19,581 nucleotides of DNA from an uncultured Lachnospiraceae bacterium (GTDB taxonomy: Bacteria; Bacillota; Clostridia; Lachnospirales; Lachnospiraceae): NCBI GenBank assembly GCA_900539175.1, contig UQAW01000075.1, forward strand, positions 1-19,581, written 5' to 3'. The notes under the pieces were generated by a model that was given only the letters and a program-made list of their open reading frames with translations, was not told where the DNA came from and searched no databases. The first letter of the stretch is position 1. Every line of letters begins with the position of its first letter. Below are positions 1 to 5,758 of this stretch, in pieces. The translations under genes were made by a program, and so were the position numbers.

Positions 1-870
1 TAATGCTTTTTTAATTACTTCTCCAAAATAAATGATGACAGCCGCACTTGTCAGTATCATCAGTAGGGTAATAACATCCCAACAGTTTTTCTTATATAAT
101 TCTATAACCTTTATTTCTATCAGTATTGCCAGTATCCCTGTCCCTGCCACACATATTCCAACAACCAATATCATCAATAACCAATATATGATTCCGGCTA
201 TAATCTCATTTGGAATTTTTGTGCTGATTTGTGCCACAGATTGCCCGGCATCAATCGTCCAACCGATAAAAGTTTGTATGAATGATGCTGCATCATGGAA
301 GAATGATTTGCAATCGGAAAGGAACACATCTGACTGTACTGCCTGAAAAAGAGTGGTTGTCAGCGAATACCATGCAAGAAGGAACAAGGTTGTTTGGAAC
401 ATTACCGTTTTTGCTTTATACTGTCCTGCAAGTCGCTCTTTTTGTGTTTCGTATTTCGCTTTTTCATTCTGATAGGCTGTCCGGTCACAGGCTTCACATT
501 TTTCATAGAGTACCGGCTTTTCTACCGGTATCTCTACGATTTTCTGATGTGTCCGGGCATAATCCCGTTGTTGTGTTAAGCATCGTATTTTATCTTGACA
601 TTCCCCTATCGTGACGTTTGCGCTTCGCAGCTTCTCTTTCTCGTTCCGCAATGCTCTGTCTGCTAGCTTCAAGTCGTTCTTTAATGCTTGAATATTCCCG
701 GCTCTGTTCTCTTTGTTTAATTTCTCGTTCAAGGTCAGAGATTCGTTGAGCTGCGTCTTTAGTTCCACGATAAGCTGGTCTTTCTGTTCCAGTTCTTCTT
801 GTATCTCCTCGGTCAAGAGGAGAAGTTCTTCCAACTGTTCGGCGTTCTTTGATTCTCTGGATTCGTTCAT
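1..870 (-). CDS. Coiled-coil membrane protein linked to relaxase (DUF6040-like), C-terminus beyond window
   Basis: I read this by hand: the frame is open from an ATG at 868-870 to base 1 (290 codons) with no stop. A ribosome binding site (AGAAAGGACG) lies about 8 bases upstream. Residues 10-110 are highly charged and Leu/Glu/Lys-rich, a long coiled coil (EQLEELLLLTEEIQEELEQK). A CEAC pair follows at C125/C128. Three hydrophobic stretches come next, near 156-176, 221-250 and 266-283, with charged residues between them, so the C-terminal half is an integral membrane domain. The gene starts 18 bases after the stop of the nested coiled-coil gene and overlaps the last 93 codons of the relaxase in another frame. 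The overall plan resembles the DUF6040 family of clostridial mobile elements as I remember it. The function is unknown; a membrane-anchored mobilization accessory is inferred only from position. The reading frame is certain; the family name is tentative. Confidence 0.85.
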   Translation of the reverse strand, partial: MNESRESKNAEQLEELLLLTEEIQEELEQKDQLIVELKTQLNESLTLNEKLNKENRAGNIQALKNDLKLADRALRNEKEKLRSANVTIGECQDKIRCLTQQRDYARTHQKIVEIPVEKPVLYEKCEACDRTAYQNEKAKYETQKERLAGQYKAKTVMFQTTLFLLAWYSLTTTLFQAVQSDVFLSDCKSFFHDAASFIQTFIGWTIDAGQSVAQISTKIPNEIIAGIIYWLLMILVVGICVAGTGILAILIEIKVIELYKKNCWDVITLLMILTSAAVIIYFGEVIKKAL

Positions 871-2311
871 CTATATCACGTCCTTTCTCTATCTGCTGTT
901 CCAGTTCAGCAATTCGGTGTTCTGTTTCAGTAATAAACTGTTTTCGCTGTTCAGCTTCTGTACCAATTTCTGCCATTGCTGATTTTCGTTTTCCAAAAGT
1001 TCTATCTTCGTTTTCTGTTCTTCCATCTTGGAAAGCAGTTCCTCGGTATTTGGCAAAATGTTGAGCAGCTCGGATAACTCGCTGTTTAATTTTTGCAATT
1101 TCTGATTCTGTTCCTGCATAAGAGAGAGTTGGGTGTCCCGATTCTGCATTTCCAGAATCATTTCTGCCATTAAGGTCTGCTGTTCTTCGATTTGCCCAAT
1201 CATGGATTCCATTAAAGGTATAATTTCCCGGCTTTCTTCTAATGTCATTTAATCGCTCCTTCCATAATGATAATGCACCCGATACTTTTCCAAAGGTGTC
1301 CAGTATCTTTTGCAATAACGTGTTTTGTTGTTTTATGATTTGATTTTCCGCTACTTTCCACGAACCTTTTATTTCCTGCCCGGCAAGAAACTTTTGTTCA
1401 ATCTTTCTTGCGTCAGCGCCTTCATGGATGGTAGGAATCTGGAGTTTTCCCTGTTTTTCATAAGAACGGTGATCGACCTGATTATGCAAAGGAAGATGTT
1501 CATTACACACCTTTGCCCACTCACTCCGCCACAGTTCACAATTTTTTGGATTGTTCCATCCGGTAGCATCGGTCAGCACCCGTTTCCATTGCAGGCGGTT
1601 TCTTGCACCAATCTTCTGAATTCCGTTTTCGTCTAATACAGGGATACGGATTCCATGACGGTCAGGGTTTTTCTTATCCTGCCACCAGTTCGGATGGGAT
1701 TCATCAATCACGATATTTCCGTTTTTATCTCTGACAAAATCCCAATCCTTGATTTCTTTCTTTCCCCAAGAATGATCCGGGTTAAAAGGACGCATAGTCA
1801 GAAGCAGATGAACATGGGGGTTGCCATCCCCTTTATCGTGGATACTCCAATCAGCACACATTCCTCTATCTACAAAAGTTTTTTGAATATAGTCAGTTGT
1901 ATATTGAATTTGTTCCTGTCTGTTCCATTCTTTGGGAAGGGCAAATTCAAATGACCTGCCAAGTTGGGCATCTGCATTTTTTTCAATCTTCAATACCTCA
2001 TTCCATAACCTTTGTTTCTGAAATGTGATTTTAAATTTTTCTAAAGTAGCTTCTTTATCTTCTGATCTTTTGTATCGGACAGATTTTTGAAAGCGTTTTA
2101 TATTTTCTTCTGGTACTATCTGCCATTCAGGAGGTACGTTTTCACACATCATAAGACTGGTGTAGACCACTTCTTTTTTAGAAGTGTAATAACTGATTCT
2201 CCCGGTTTCCTCGTTTTTCATCACATCCCCATTGAGATATGCGGAAGCGGAGATAACAGATTTCCCTTTACTTCGTCCGACTATTTTGATTGTGTAATGA
2301 AAAATCGCCAT
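590..2311 (-). CDS. mobL: MobA/MobL (MOBQ-type) relaxase
   Basis: This 573-aa conjugative-mobilization relaxase would nick one strand at oriT, stay covalently bound through a tyrosine, and pilot the DNA into a recipient using another element's secretion system. The N-terminus MAIFHYTIKIVGRSKGKSVI aligns by eye with RSF1010 MobA. Tyr25 (SASAYLNGD) is the likely catalytic tyrosine, and the metal-binding HUH motif is NPHVHLL with H166 and H168. The C-terminal third is charged and rich in Arg/Glu (tail REREAAKRKRH). I chose the ATG at 2309-2311 because AAAGGAGGAA lies just upstream; an in-frame ATG 11 codons earlier has no such site and would add residues before the conserved MAIFHY start. An oriT-like site lies 230-270 bases upstream. 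Two further genes overlap its 3' half in another frame. No coupling protein or type IV secretion genes are visible, so the element looks mobilizable rather than self-transmissible, unless these lie off the left edge. Confidence 0.93.
   Translation of the reverse strand: MAIFHYTIKIVGRSKGKSVISASAYLNGDVMKNEETGRISYYTSKKEVVYTSLMMCENVPPEWQIVPEENIKRFQKSVRYKRSEDKEATLEKFKITFQKQRLWNEVLKIEKNADAQLGRSFEFALPKEWNRQEQIQYTTDYIQKTFVDRGMCADWSIHDKGDGNPHVHLLLTMRPFNPDHSWGKKEIKDWDFVRDKNGNIVIDESHPNWWQDKKNPDRHGIRIPVLDENGIQKIGARNRLQWKRVLTDATGWNNPKNCELWRSEWAKVCNEHLPLHNQVDHRSYEKQGKLQIPTIHEGADARKIEQKFLAGQEIKGSWKVAENQIIKQQNTLLQKILDTFGKVSGALSLWKERLNDIRRKPGNYTFNGIHDWANRRTADLNGRNDSGNAESGHPTLSYAGTESEIAKIKQRVIRAAQHFAKYRGTAFQDGRTENEDRTFGKRKSAMAEIGTEAEQRKQFITETEHRIAELEQQIEKGRDIDERIQRIKERRTVGRTSPLDRGDTRRTGTERPAYRGTKDAAQRISDLEREIKQREQSREYSSIKERLEASRQSIAEREREAAKRKRHDRGMSR
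889..1248 (-). CDS. 119-aa coiled-coil protein nested inside the relaxase gene
   Basis: This complete ORF begins MTLEESREIIPLMESMIGQI and lies wholly within the relaxase gene in a different frame, opposite relaxase residues about 355-475. Three things argue it is a real gene rather than a shadow. A strong ribosome binding site (GGAAGGAG) sits 7 bases before the ATG. Its stop falls 18 bases before the ATG of the next gene, which is in the same frame. Its composition is that of a true coiled coil, with heptad Leu/Ile and Glu/Gln/Lys/Asn throughout (LLSKMEEQKTKIELLENENQ) and no prolines after residue 50. It has no membrane segment or catalytic motif. It may be a mobilization accessory or a partner of the coiled-coil membrane protein downstream; overlapping mob genes are known in RSF1010 (mobB within mobA). 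That role is inference. Confidence 0.7.
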   Translation of the reverse strand: MTLEESREIIPLMESMIGQIEEQQTLMAEMILEMQNRDTQLSLMQEQNQKLQKLNSELSELLNILPNTEELLSKMEEQKTKIELLENENQQWQKLVQKLNSENSLLLKQNTELLNWNSR

Positions 2312-2537
2312 GTCTGGATTCCTCCTTTCTGACGTATCCGGCATAGATTTCCGGCAACATTGCTTTCAGTTTTAGAAAAAGCAGCATTGCCGGAACGCCC
2401 TCTGCGTAAGAGTGCCCTGCGCATAGCAGCCTGCATGGAATGCGCCTCTCTGGCGAAGAGTGCCTCCTGCGGCATGAGCAGGTCTGGCTGAAAGCCCCGC
2501 CGACGGAACGAGCCCGGCAAGCGTGAGCGCAGACCGG

Positions 2538-2600
2538 TTGCCACTTGTGGCAAACTTATTGGGACGACCTCTGGTTGTCCATAAGTGCGCCCTTCATGAA
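2538..2600 (+). other. Candidate oriT (RSF1010/MOBQ-type nic region)
   Basis: An imperfect hairpin, GGACGACC (2562-2569) / GGTTGTCC (2573-2580), directly abuts ATAAGTGCGCCCT at 2581-2593. This is the layout of the RSF1010/R1162 oriT, where an inverted repeat is followed at once by the nic core TAAGTGCGCCCT (from memory). A second perfect palindrome, TTGCCAC-TT-GTGGCAA, lies at 2538-2553 and may be an accessory-protein site. The site sits between the DUF3847 gene and the MOBQ relaxase, where such an oriT is expected. The flanking DNA (about 2365-2560) is visibly richer in G+C than its neighbours. The exact nick position is not determined here. Confidence 0.75.
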
Positions 2601-2639
2601 AAAGCAATGAAGGGAATGAAAAACTCATCCCCTCCGCCA

Positions 2640-2954
2640 TTACACTTCCTCCATATCAGTATTTGTTTCTTTCTGCATTGCCTTTGAGAAAAATTTCCCA
2701 TTGGCTTCCTGCTTTTTCAGAAAACCAATCAGCTTTGGGATGTCTTCCTCCTCAATAGGCGCACCAAGAACGGATTCCACCGCACCGCCAACCTGACAGA
2801 GCCTATGGGTTCGTTTTTTACTTTCTTCGGCTTTCTTTCGTTTTAGAAGTTCTTTCTTCTGTGCTGCATATCGTTTTGCTTTTTCAAGGCTTTCCTGTTC
2901 CTTCTTTTCCATTTCAAGCATTCGTTCTTCATAACTTTTTGTTGATTTTGCCAT
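2640..2954 (-). CDS. DUF3847-type small basic protein, probable mobilization accessory
   Basis: This 104-aa protein has a lysine/glutamate-rich helical N-terminal half (residues 1-45, likely coiled coil) followed by a compact conserved part: residues 55-75 hold VGGAVESVLGAPIEEEDIPK and then LIGFLKKQEANGKFFSKAMQ. The C-terminal block matches my memory of the DUF3847 family, which is common beside MobA/MobL relaxases in Firmicutes elements. A site AAAGGGG lies about 9 bases before the ATG. The stop overlaps the ATG of an Arg-rich reading frame that crosses the oriT (TAATG). Its place directly upstream of oriT and relaxase suggests an oriT-binding accessory comparable to MobC; no experimental function is known to me. 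Confidence 0.8.
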   Translation of the reverse strand: MAKSTKSYEERMLEMEKKEQESLEKAKRYAAQKKELLKRKKAEESKKRTHRLCQVGGAVESVLGAPIEEEDIPKLIGFLKKQEANGKFFSKAMQKETNTDMEEV

Positions 2955-2956
2955 TA

Positions 2957-3046
2957 TTACATTCCCCTTTCTTTTGCAAACATAAGTTCTCGGTTGCGTA
3001 TCAGAAGAAGCACATGGTATAATCTTCTTGCGTGTAGGTATATCAT
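2957..3046 (-). CDS. Possible 29-aa small ORF upstream of the DUF3847 gene
   Basis: An ATG-started frame (MIYLHARRLYHVLLLIRNRE...) ends in TAA two bases before the DUF3847 ATG. It is hydrophobic and basic, with no recognisable domain. No convincing ribosome binding site precedes it (GACCGAAGCC). It could be a leader peptide coupling translation into the DUF3847 gene, or chance. The rest of 2955-3094 holds no other gene. Confidence 0.2.
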   Translation of the reverse strand: MIYLHARRLYHVLLLIRNRELMFAKERGM

Positions 3047-3069
3047 GGCTTCGGTCTGATAGAACCTTT

Positions 3070-3096
3070 GGCGGTTTCTTTGGAAGCCGCCTTTTT
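3070..3096 (+). terminator. Stem-loop with T-run facing the xis gene
   Basis: GGCGGTTTC (3070-3078), loop TTTG, GAAGCCGCC (3083-3091), then TTTTT. The stem has 9 pairs with one G-T wobble. The T-run follows the stem on the plus strand, so it would stop plus-strand transcription, antisense to the mobilization genes. It abuts the stop codon of the minus-strand xis gene. On the minus strand no T-run follows, so it is not a normal xis terminator. Confidence 0.5.
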
Positions 3097-3325
3097 AATT
3101 TGCCGCAGTTCTTGTTACGGCTTTTACATTTCCTCTATCCCTCAAATCACGACCTTCATTCGCTTCCATAAACATTTCCAGAATATCGGTTTTAATCAGG
3201 ACTTTACGACCAACCTTTAATACCGGAAGTTTCTTCCATTCTACAAGCTGTCTTAAGGTGTTTCTGCCGATTCCCGTATAGTCGGCAGCTTCTTCGATGG
3301 ATAATGCAATTTTTCTTTGCGTCAT
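3095..3325 (-). CDS. xis: Excisionase-family helix-turn-helix protein (Xis, Tn916-like)
   Basis: This 76-aa protein has the MerR-like winged helix-turn-helix of the excisionase family: the IEEAADYTGIGRNTLRQLVE helix-turn-helix (about residues 11-30), then LPVLKVGRKVLIKTD, typical of Tn916-type Xis. The family directs integrase toward excision by bending att-site DNA. The start is supported by GGGAGGTGATTAT before the ATG. The gene is transcribed away from the XRE repressor and integrase, from a strong promoter at 3371-3399. A palindrome lies in its short leader, so the XRE protein probably represses it. The alternative is a generic helix-turn-helix regulator, but the neighbouring integrase makes excisionase the better reading. 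Confidence 0.85.
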   Translation of the reverse strand: MTQRKIALSIEEAADYTGIGRNTLRQLVEWKKLPVLKVGRKVLIKTDILEMFMEANEGRDLRDRGNVKAVTRTAAN

Positions 3326-3343
3326 ATAATCACCTCCCTGTAA

Positions 3344-3358
3344 ATTGCATTATGCAAT
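3344..3358. promoter_or_regulatory. Operator-like palindrome in the xis leader
   Basis: ATTGCAT-T-ATGCAAT is a perfect palindrome with 7-bp arms. It lies just downstream of the predicted xis transcription start and upstream of the xis ribosome binding site. A near-identical site (ATTGCA-N3-TGCAAT) overlaps the opposite promoter at 3430-3444, which suggests one repressor, probably the adjacent XRE protein, binds both. Confidence 0.6.
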
Positions 3359-3370
3359 TCTTGTGATGTA

Positions 3371-3399
3371 AGTATATCCTTTTCACATCTTTTTGTCAA
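3371..3399 (-). promoter_or_regulatory. xis promoter (sigma-70 type)
   Basis: On the minus strand TTGACA (complement of 3394-3399), a 17-base spacer and TATACT (complement of 3371-3376) form a near-consensus promoter reading into xis and the mobilization genes. Confidence 0.75.
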
Positions 3400-3429
3400 G
3401 CGTTACGAAATGTTAAAAATAAATATTGC

Positions 3430-3466
3430 ATTGCATATTGCAATTTCGGAAAAACAATGCTATAAT
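3430..3466 (+). promoter_or_regulatory. XRE repressor/integrase promoter with overlapping operator
   Basis: TTGCAA (3438-3443), a 17-base spacer and TATAAT (3461-3466) form a good promoter. The palindrome-like ATTGCATATTGCAAT (3430-3444) covers its -35 box, with an extra half-site ATTGCA at 3425-3430. This arrangement predicts autorepression by the XRE protein encoded just downstream. Confidence 0.7.
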
Positions 3467-3496
3467 TCATACATACCGAAAAAGGAGGCAGTCAGC

Positions 3497-4126
3497 ATGA
3501 AAGATAAAGAATTACGCAAGCTGATAGGCAGCAGAATAAAACAGCGCCGTCTGGAATTGAATCTGACACAGCCTTATGTCGCAGAGAAGATGGGAGTTAC
3601 CGCTTCTACAATCCTGCGTTATGAGAATGGTTCGATTGACAATACGAAAAAAATGGTGCTGGAAGGTCTTTCGGAAGCACTCCATGTATCTGTGGAATGG
3701 CTCAAAGGGGAAACAGACGAATATGAAACCGACATTACGGATAAGAGAGAGTTACAGATTCGTGATGCGATGGGAGATATTCTGGAACAGTTACCGCTTG
3801 CCCTTACCAAAGAAGAAGATGCTTTTTCAAAAGATTTATTACTGCTGATGTTAAAACAATATGGTCTGTTTTTGGATTCCTTCCAGTTCGCCTGCAAAAA
3901 CTTCAAGGGGAATGCTGGTCAGACGGATATTGCCAAAACAATAGGGTTTGAATCGAATGAGGAATATAATGAGATTATGTTCTTAAGGGAAATCACTCCT
4001 ACCATCAATGCTCTTAATGAGATGGCAGACGTTGTAAGGCTCTATTCCAAGAAAACAAAAACAGCAGAACAAAGGCTTGCAAATCTTTTATCAGAAGTCT
4101 TATACGAAGATTCCGAATCGGTATAG
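3497..4126 (+). CDS. XRE-family transcriptional regulator (element repressor)
   Basis: This 209-aa regulator has an N-terminal HTH_3 domain: residues 7-62 include IKQRRLELNLTQPYVAEKMG and the recognition-helix segment VTASTILRYENG. The C-terminal 140 residues are helical and acidic; I recognise no protease or ligand domain. I chose the ATG at 3497 because AAAGGAGG lies 9 bases before it; a longer frame starting at 3410 would run through the promoter and operator. It is divergent from xis and 86 bases upstream of the integrase, the usual place for the regulator of an integrative element. It probably represses xis and itself through the two palindromes in the divergent region (inference). Confidence 0.85.
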   Translation: MKDKELRKLIGSRIKQRRLELNLTQPYVAEKMGVTASTILRYENGSIDNTKKMVLEGLSEALHVSVEWLKGETDEYETDITDKRELQIRDAMGDILEQLPLALTKEEDAFSKDLLLLMLKQYGLFLDSFQFACKNFKGNAGQTDIAKTIGFESNEEYNEIMFLREITPTINALNEMADVVRLYSKKTKTAEQRLANLLSEVLYEDSESV

Positions 4127-4129
4127 TAA

Positions 4130-4187
4130 GACAACCGGAGTTATGATATACTTACACGCACGAAGCATTTCATCAGTTCCGATTGTC
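4130..4187. repeat. Widely spaced inverted repeat in the integrase leader
   Basis: GACAACCGGA (4130-4139) and TCCGATTGTC (4178-4187) are inverted copies matching at 9 of 10 positions, 38 bases apart, between the XRE stop and the integrase ribosome binding site. In RNA they could form a long stem ending a few bases before the AAAGGAG site (4196-4202). Alternatively they are two half-sites for a protein. The role is unknown. Confidence 0.4.
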
Positions 4188-4212
4188 TAATATCGAAAGG
4201 AGACATACGATT

Positions 4213-5508
4213 ATGGCAAAAGGATCTGTAAGAAAAAAAGGAAAGAAATGGTACTACCGCTTCTATGTAGAGGACGCAAGCGGCAATCTTGTTCAGAAAG
4301 AATGCGTTGGAACAGAAAGCAAAAGTGAAACTGAAAAACTGCTCCGTCAGGCAATGGATGATTATGAGAAAAAGAAATTTGTTGCCAAAGCGGAAAATCT
4401 CACAGTCGGACAACTTCTGGATGTGTGGGCAGAGGAGGAATTAAAAACAGGTACGCTCAGCAATGGTACGGTGGAGAATTACCTCGGAACAATCCGAAAT
4501 ATTAAGAAACATCCGCTGGCAGAACGGAAATTAAAAAATGTAACCTCTGAGCATTTGCAATCCTTCTTTGATTTGCTTTCCTTCGGGGGAGTTCATCCCG
4601 ATGGAAAAGAGAGAAAGGGTTACAGCAAAGACTACATCCATTCTTTTTCCGCAGTCATGCAGCAATCATTCCGCTTTGCAGTATTTCCAAAACAGTATAT
4701 TACGTTCAATCCTATGCAGTATATTAAACTGCGGTATCAGACGGACGAAGTTGATTTGTTTTCGGATGAGGACATGGACGGAAATATCCAACCAATTTCA
4801 CGAAAAGATTATGAAAGACTGCTTGCGTATCTTCAAAAAAAGAACCCAGCCGCAATACTTCCAATCCAGATAGCCTATTATGCCGGGCTTCGTATTGGAG
4901 AAGCCTGCGGTTTGGCGTGGCAGGACGTAAATCTGGAAGAACAATGCCTTACCATAAGACGCAGCATCCGATATGATGGCTCAAAGCGCAAATATATCAT
5001 CGGACCAACCAAGCGGAAAAAAGTGAGGATTGTTGATTTTGGAGATACGCTGGTAGAGATTTTCCGTAATGCCCGGAAAGAGCAGTTAAAGAATCGAATG
5101 CAGTACGGAGAACTTTATCACACGAACTACTACAAAGAGGTCAAAGAGAAAAACAGAGTGTACTACGAGTATTATTGCTTAGACAGAACAGAGGAAGTCC
5201 CGGCAGATTATAAAGAAATTTCTTTCGTCTGCTTAAGACCTGATGGCTGTCTGGAACTTCCGACTACTTTGGGAACGGTATGCAGAAAGGTAGCAAAAAC
5301 ATTAGAGGGATTTGAAGGCTTTCATTTCCACCAGTTACGTCACACCTATACAAGCAACCTTTTAGCAAATGGAGCTGCCCCAAAAGATGTGCAGGAATTG
5401 TTGGGACACTCAGATGTCAGTACCACAATGAACGTCTATGCTCACTCCACAAGAGATGCGAAACGAAAATCGGTTCGGCTTCTTGATAAAGTGGTAGGCA
5501 ATGACTAA
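4213..5508 (+). CDS. int: Tyrosine recombinase/integrase (Tn916/phage type)
   Basis: This 431-aa integrase would catalyse site-specific integration and excision. From the N-terminus: a short arm-binding domain (about 1-58, MAKGSVRKKGKKWYYRFYVE), a SAM-like core-binding domain (about 62-170), and the catalytic domain (about 195-425). The catalytic residues are all visible: R227 (AGLRIGEACG), H373 and R376 (HFHQLRHTYT), H399 (LLGHSD) and the nucleophile Y409 (TTMNVYAH). The length fits the family. I chose the ATG at 4213 because AAAGGAG (4196-4202) precedes it at good spacing; an in-frame ATG 10 codons earlier would place that site inside the gene. It follows the XRE gene and may share its transcript. 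Repeated GGGAAA-type sites begin 5 bases after the stop, consistent with an att region at this end. Confidence 0.95.
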   Translation: MAKGSVRKKGKKWYYRFYVEDASGNLVQKECVGTESKSETEKLLRQAMDDYEKKKFVAKAENLTVGQLLDVWAEEELKTGTLSNGTVENYLGTIRNIKKHPLAERKLKNVTSEHLQSFFDLLSFGGVHPDGKERKGYSKDYIHSFSAVMQQSFRFAVFPKQYITFNPMQYIKLRYQTDEVDLFSDEDMDGNIQPISRKDYERLLAYLQKKNPAAILPIQIAYYAGLRIGEACGLAWQDVNLEEQCLTIRRSIRYDGSKRKYIIGPTKRKKVRIVDFGDTLVEIFRNARKEQLKNRMQYGELYHTNYYKEVKEKNRVYYEYYCLDRTEEVPADYKEISFVCLRPDGCLELPTTLGTVCRKVAKTLEGFEGFHFHQLRHTYTSNLLANGAAPKDVQELLGHSDVSTTMNVYAHSTRDAKRKSVRLLDKVVGND

Positions 5509-5512
5509 AAAA

Positions 5513-5615
5513 TTTCCCTTATTTCCCTTGTGATTATCTCATAAGGGCAAAAATAAGGGAAACTACATATCATTTCACTAATGAACAGGCGGGAAAGCCT
5601 GTAAAATAGGGAAAG
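5513..5615. repeat. Cluster of GGGAAA repeats at the integrase end (probable Int arm sites / element end)
   Basis: Immediately after int there are TTTCCCTTATTT (5513-5524), TTTCCCTT (5522-5529), the inverted copy AAATAAGGGAAA (5551-5562) and AATAGGGAAAG (5605-5615). The first and third form a perfect 12-bp inverted repeat. A small hairpin, ACAGGC-GGGAAA-GCCTGT (5585-5602), presents the same GGGAAA in its loop. Iterated short repeats beside an integrase gene typically bind the integrase's N-terminal domain near the element's att site. The stem could also act as an inefficient terminator, though no T-run follows. The exact junction with the host is not visible; it probably lies between about 5520 and 5740. 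Confidence 0.5.
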
Positions 5616-5758
5616 TTAGAGGAATAATTATATAAATTTTAGTTTGTTGAACGGACTGTAAATTTTGAGAGGAGAATCTTTCATTAGTGCAACTGAAATC
5701 AAGAAAACAGTGCAGAAACAATGTAAGATGGAGAAAATGATTGAAAGGAGAAAGCTAT

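Noticed and set aside
282..614. Plus-strand 110-codon ORF with hydrophobic segments
   Set aside because: It lies opposite the membrane-protein gene read on the minus strand and has no start signals; its hydrophobic character mirrors the opposite strand.
713..982. Plus-strand ORF rich in Ser/Phe/Cys opposite the relaxase gene
   Set aside because: It is the complement of coiled-coil coding sequence on the minus strand, with no ribosome binding site and a biased composition typical of a shadow frame.
5741..5758. TTG start extending the AraC regulator by six codons
   Set aside because: The TTG overlaps the AAAGGAG ribosome binding site that serves the ATG at 5759.
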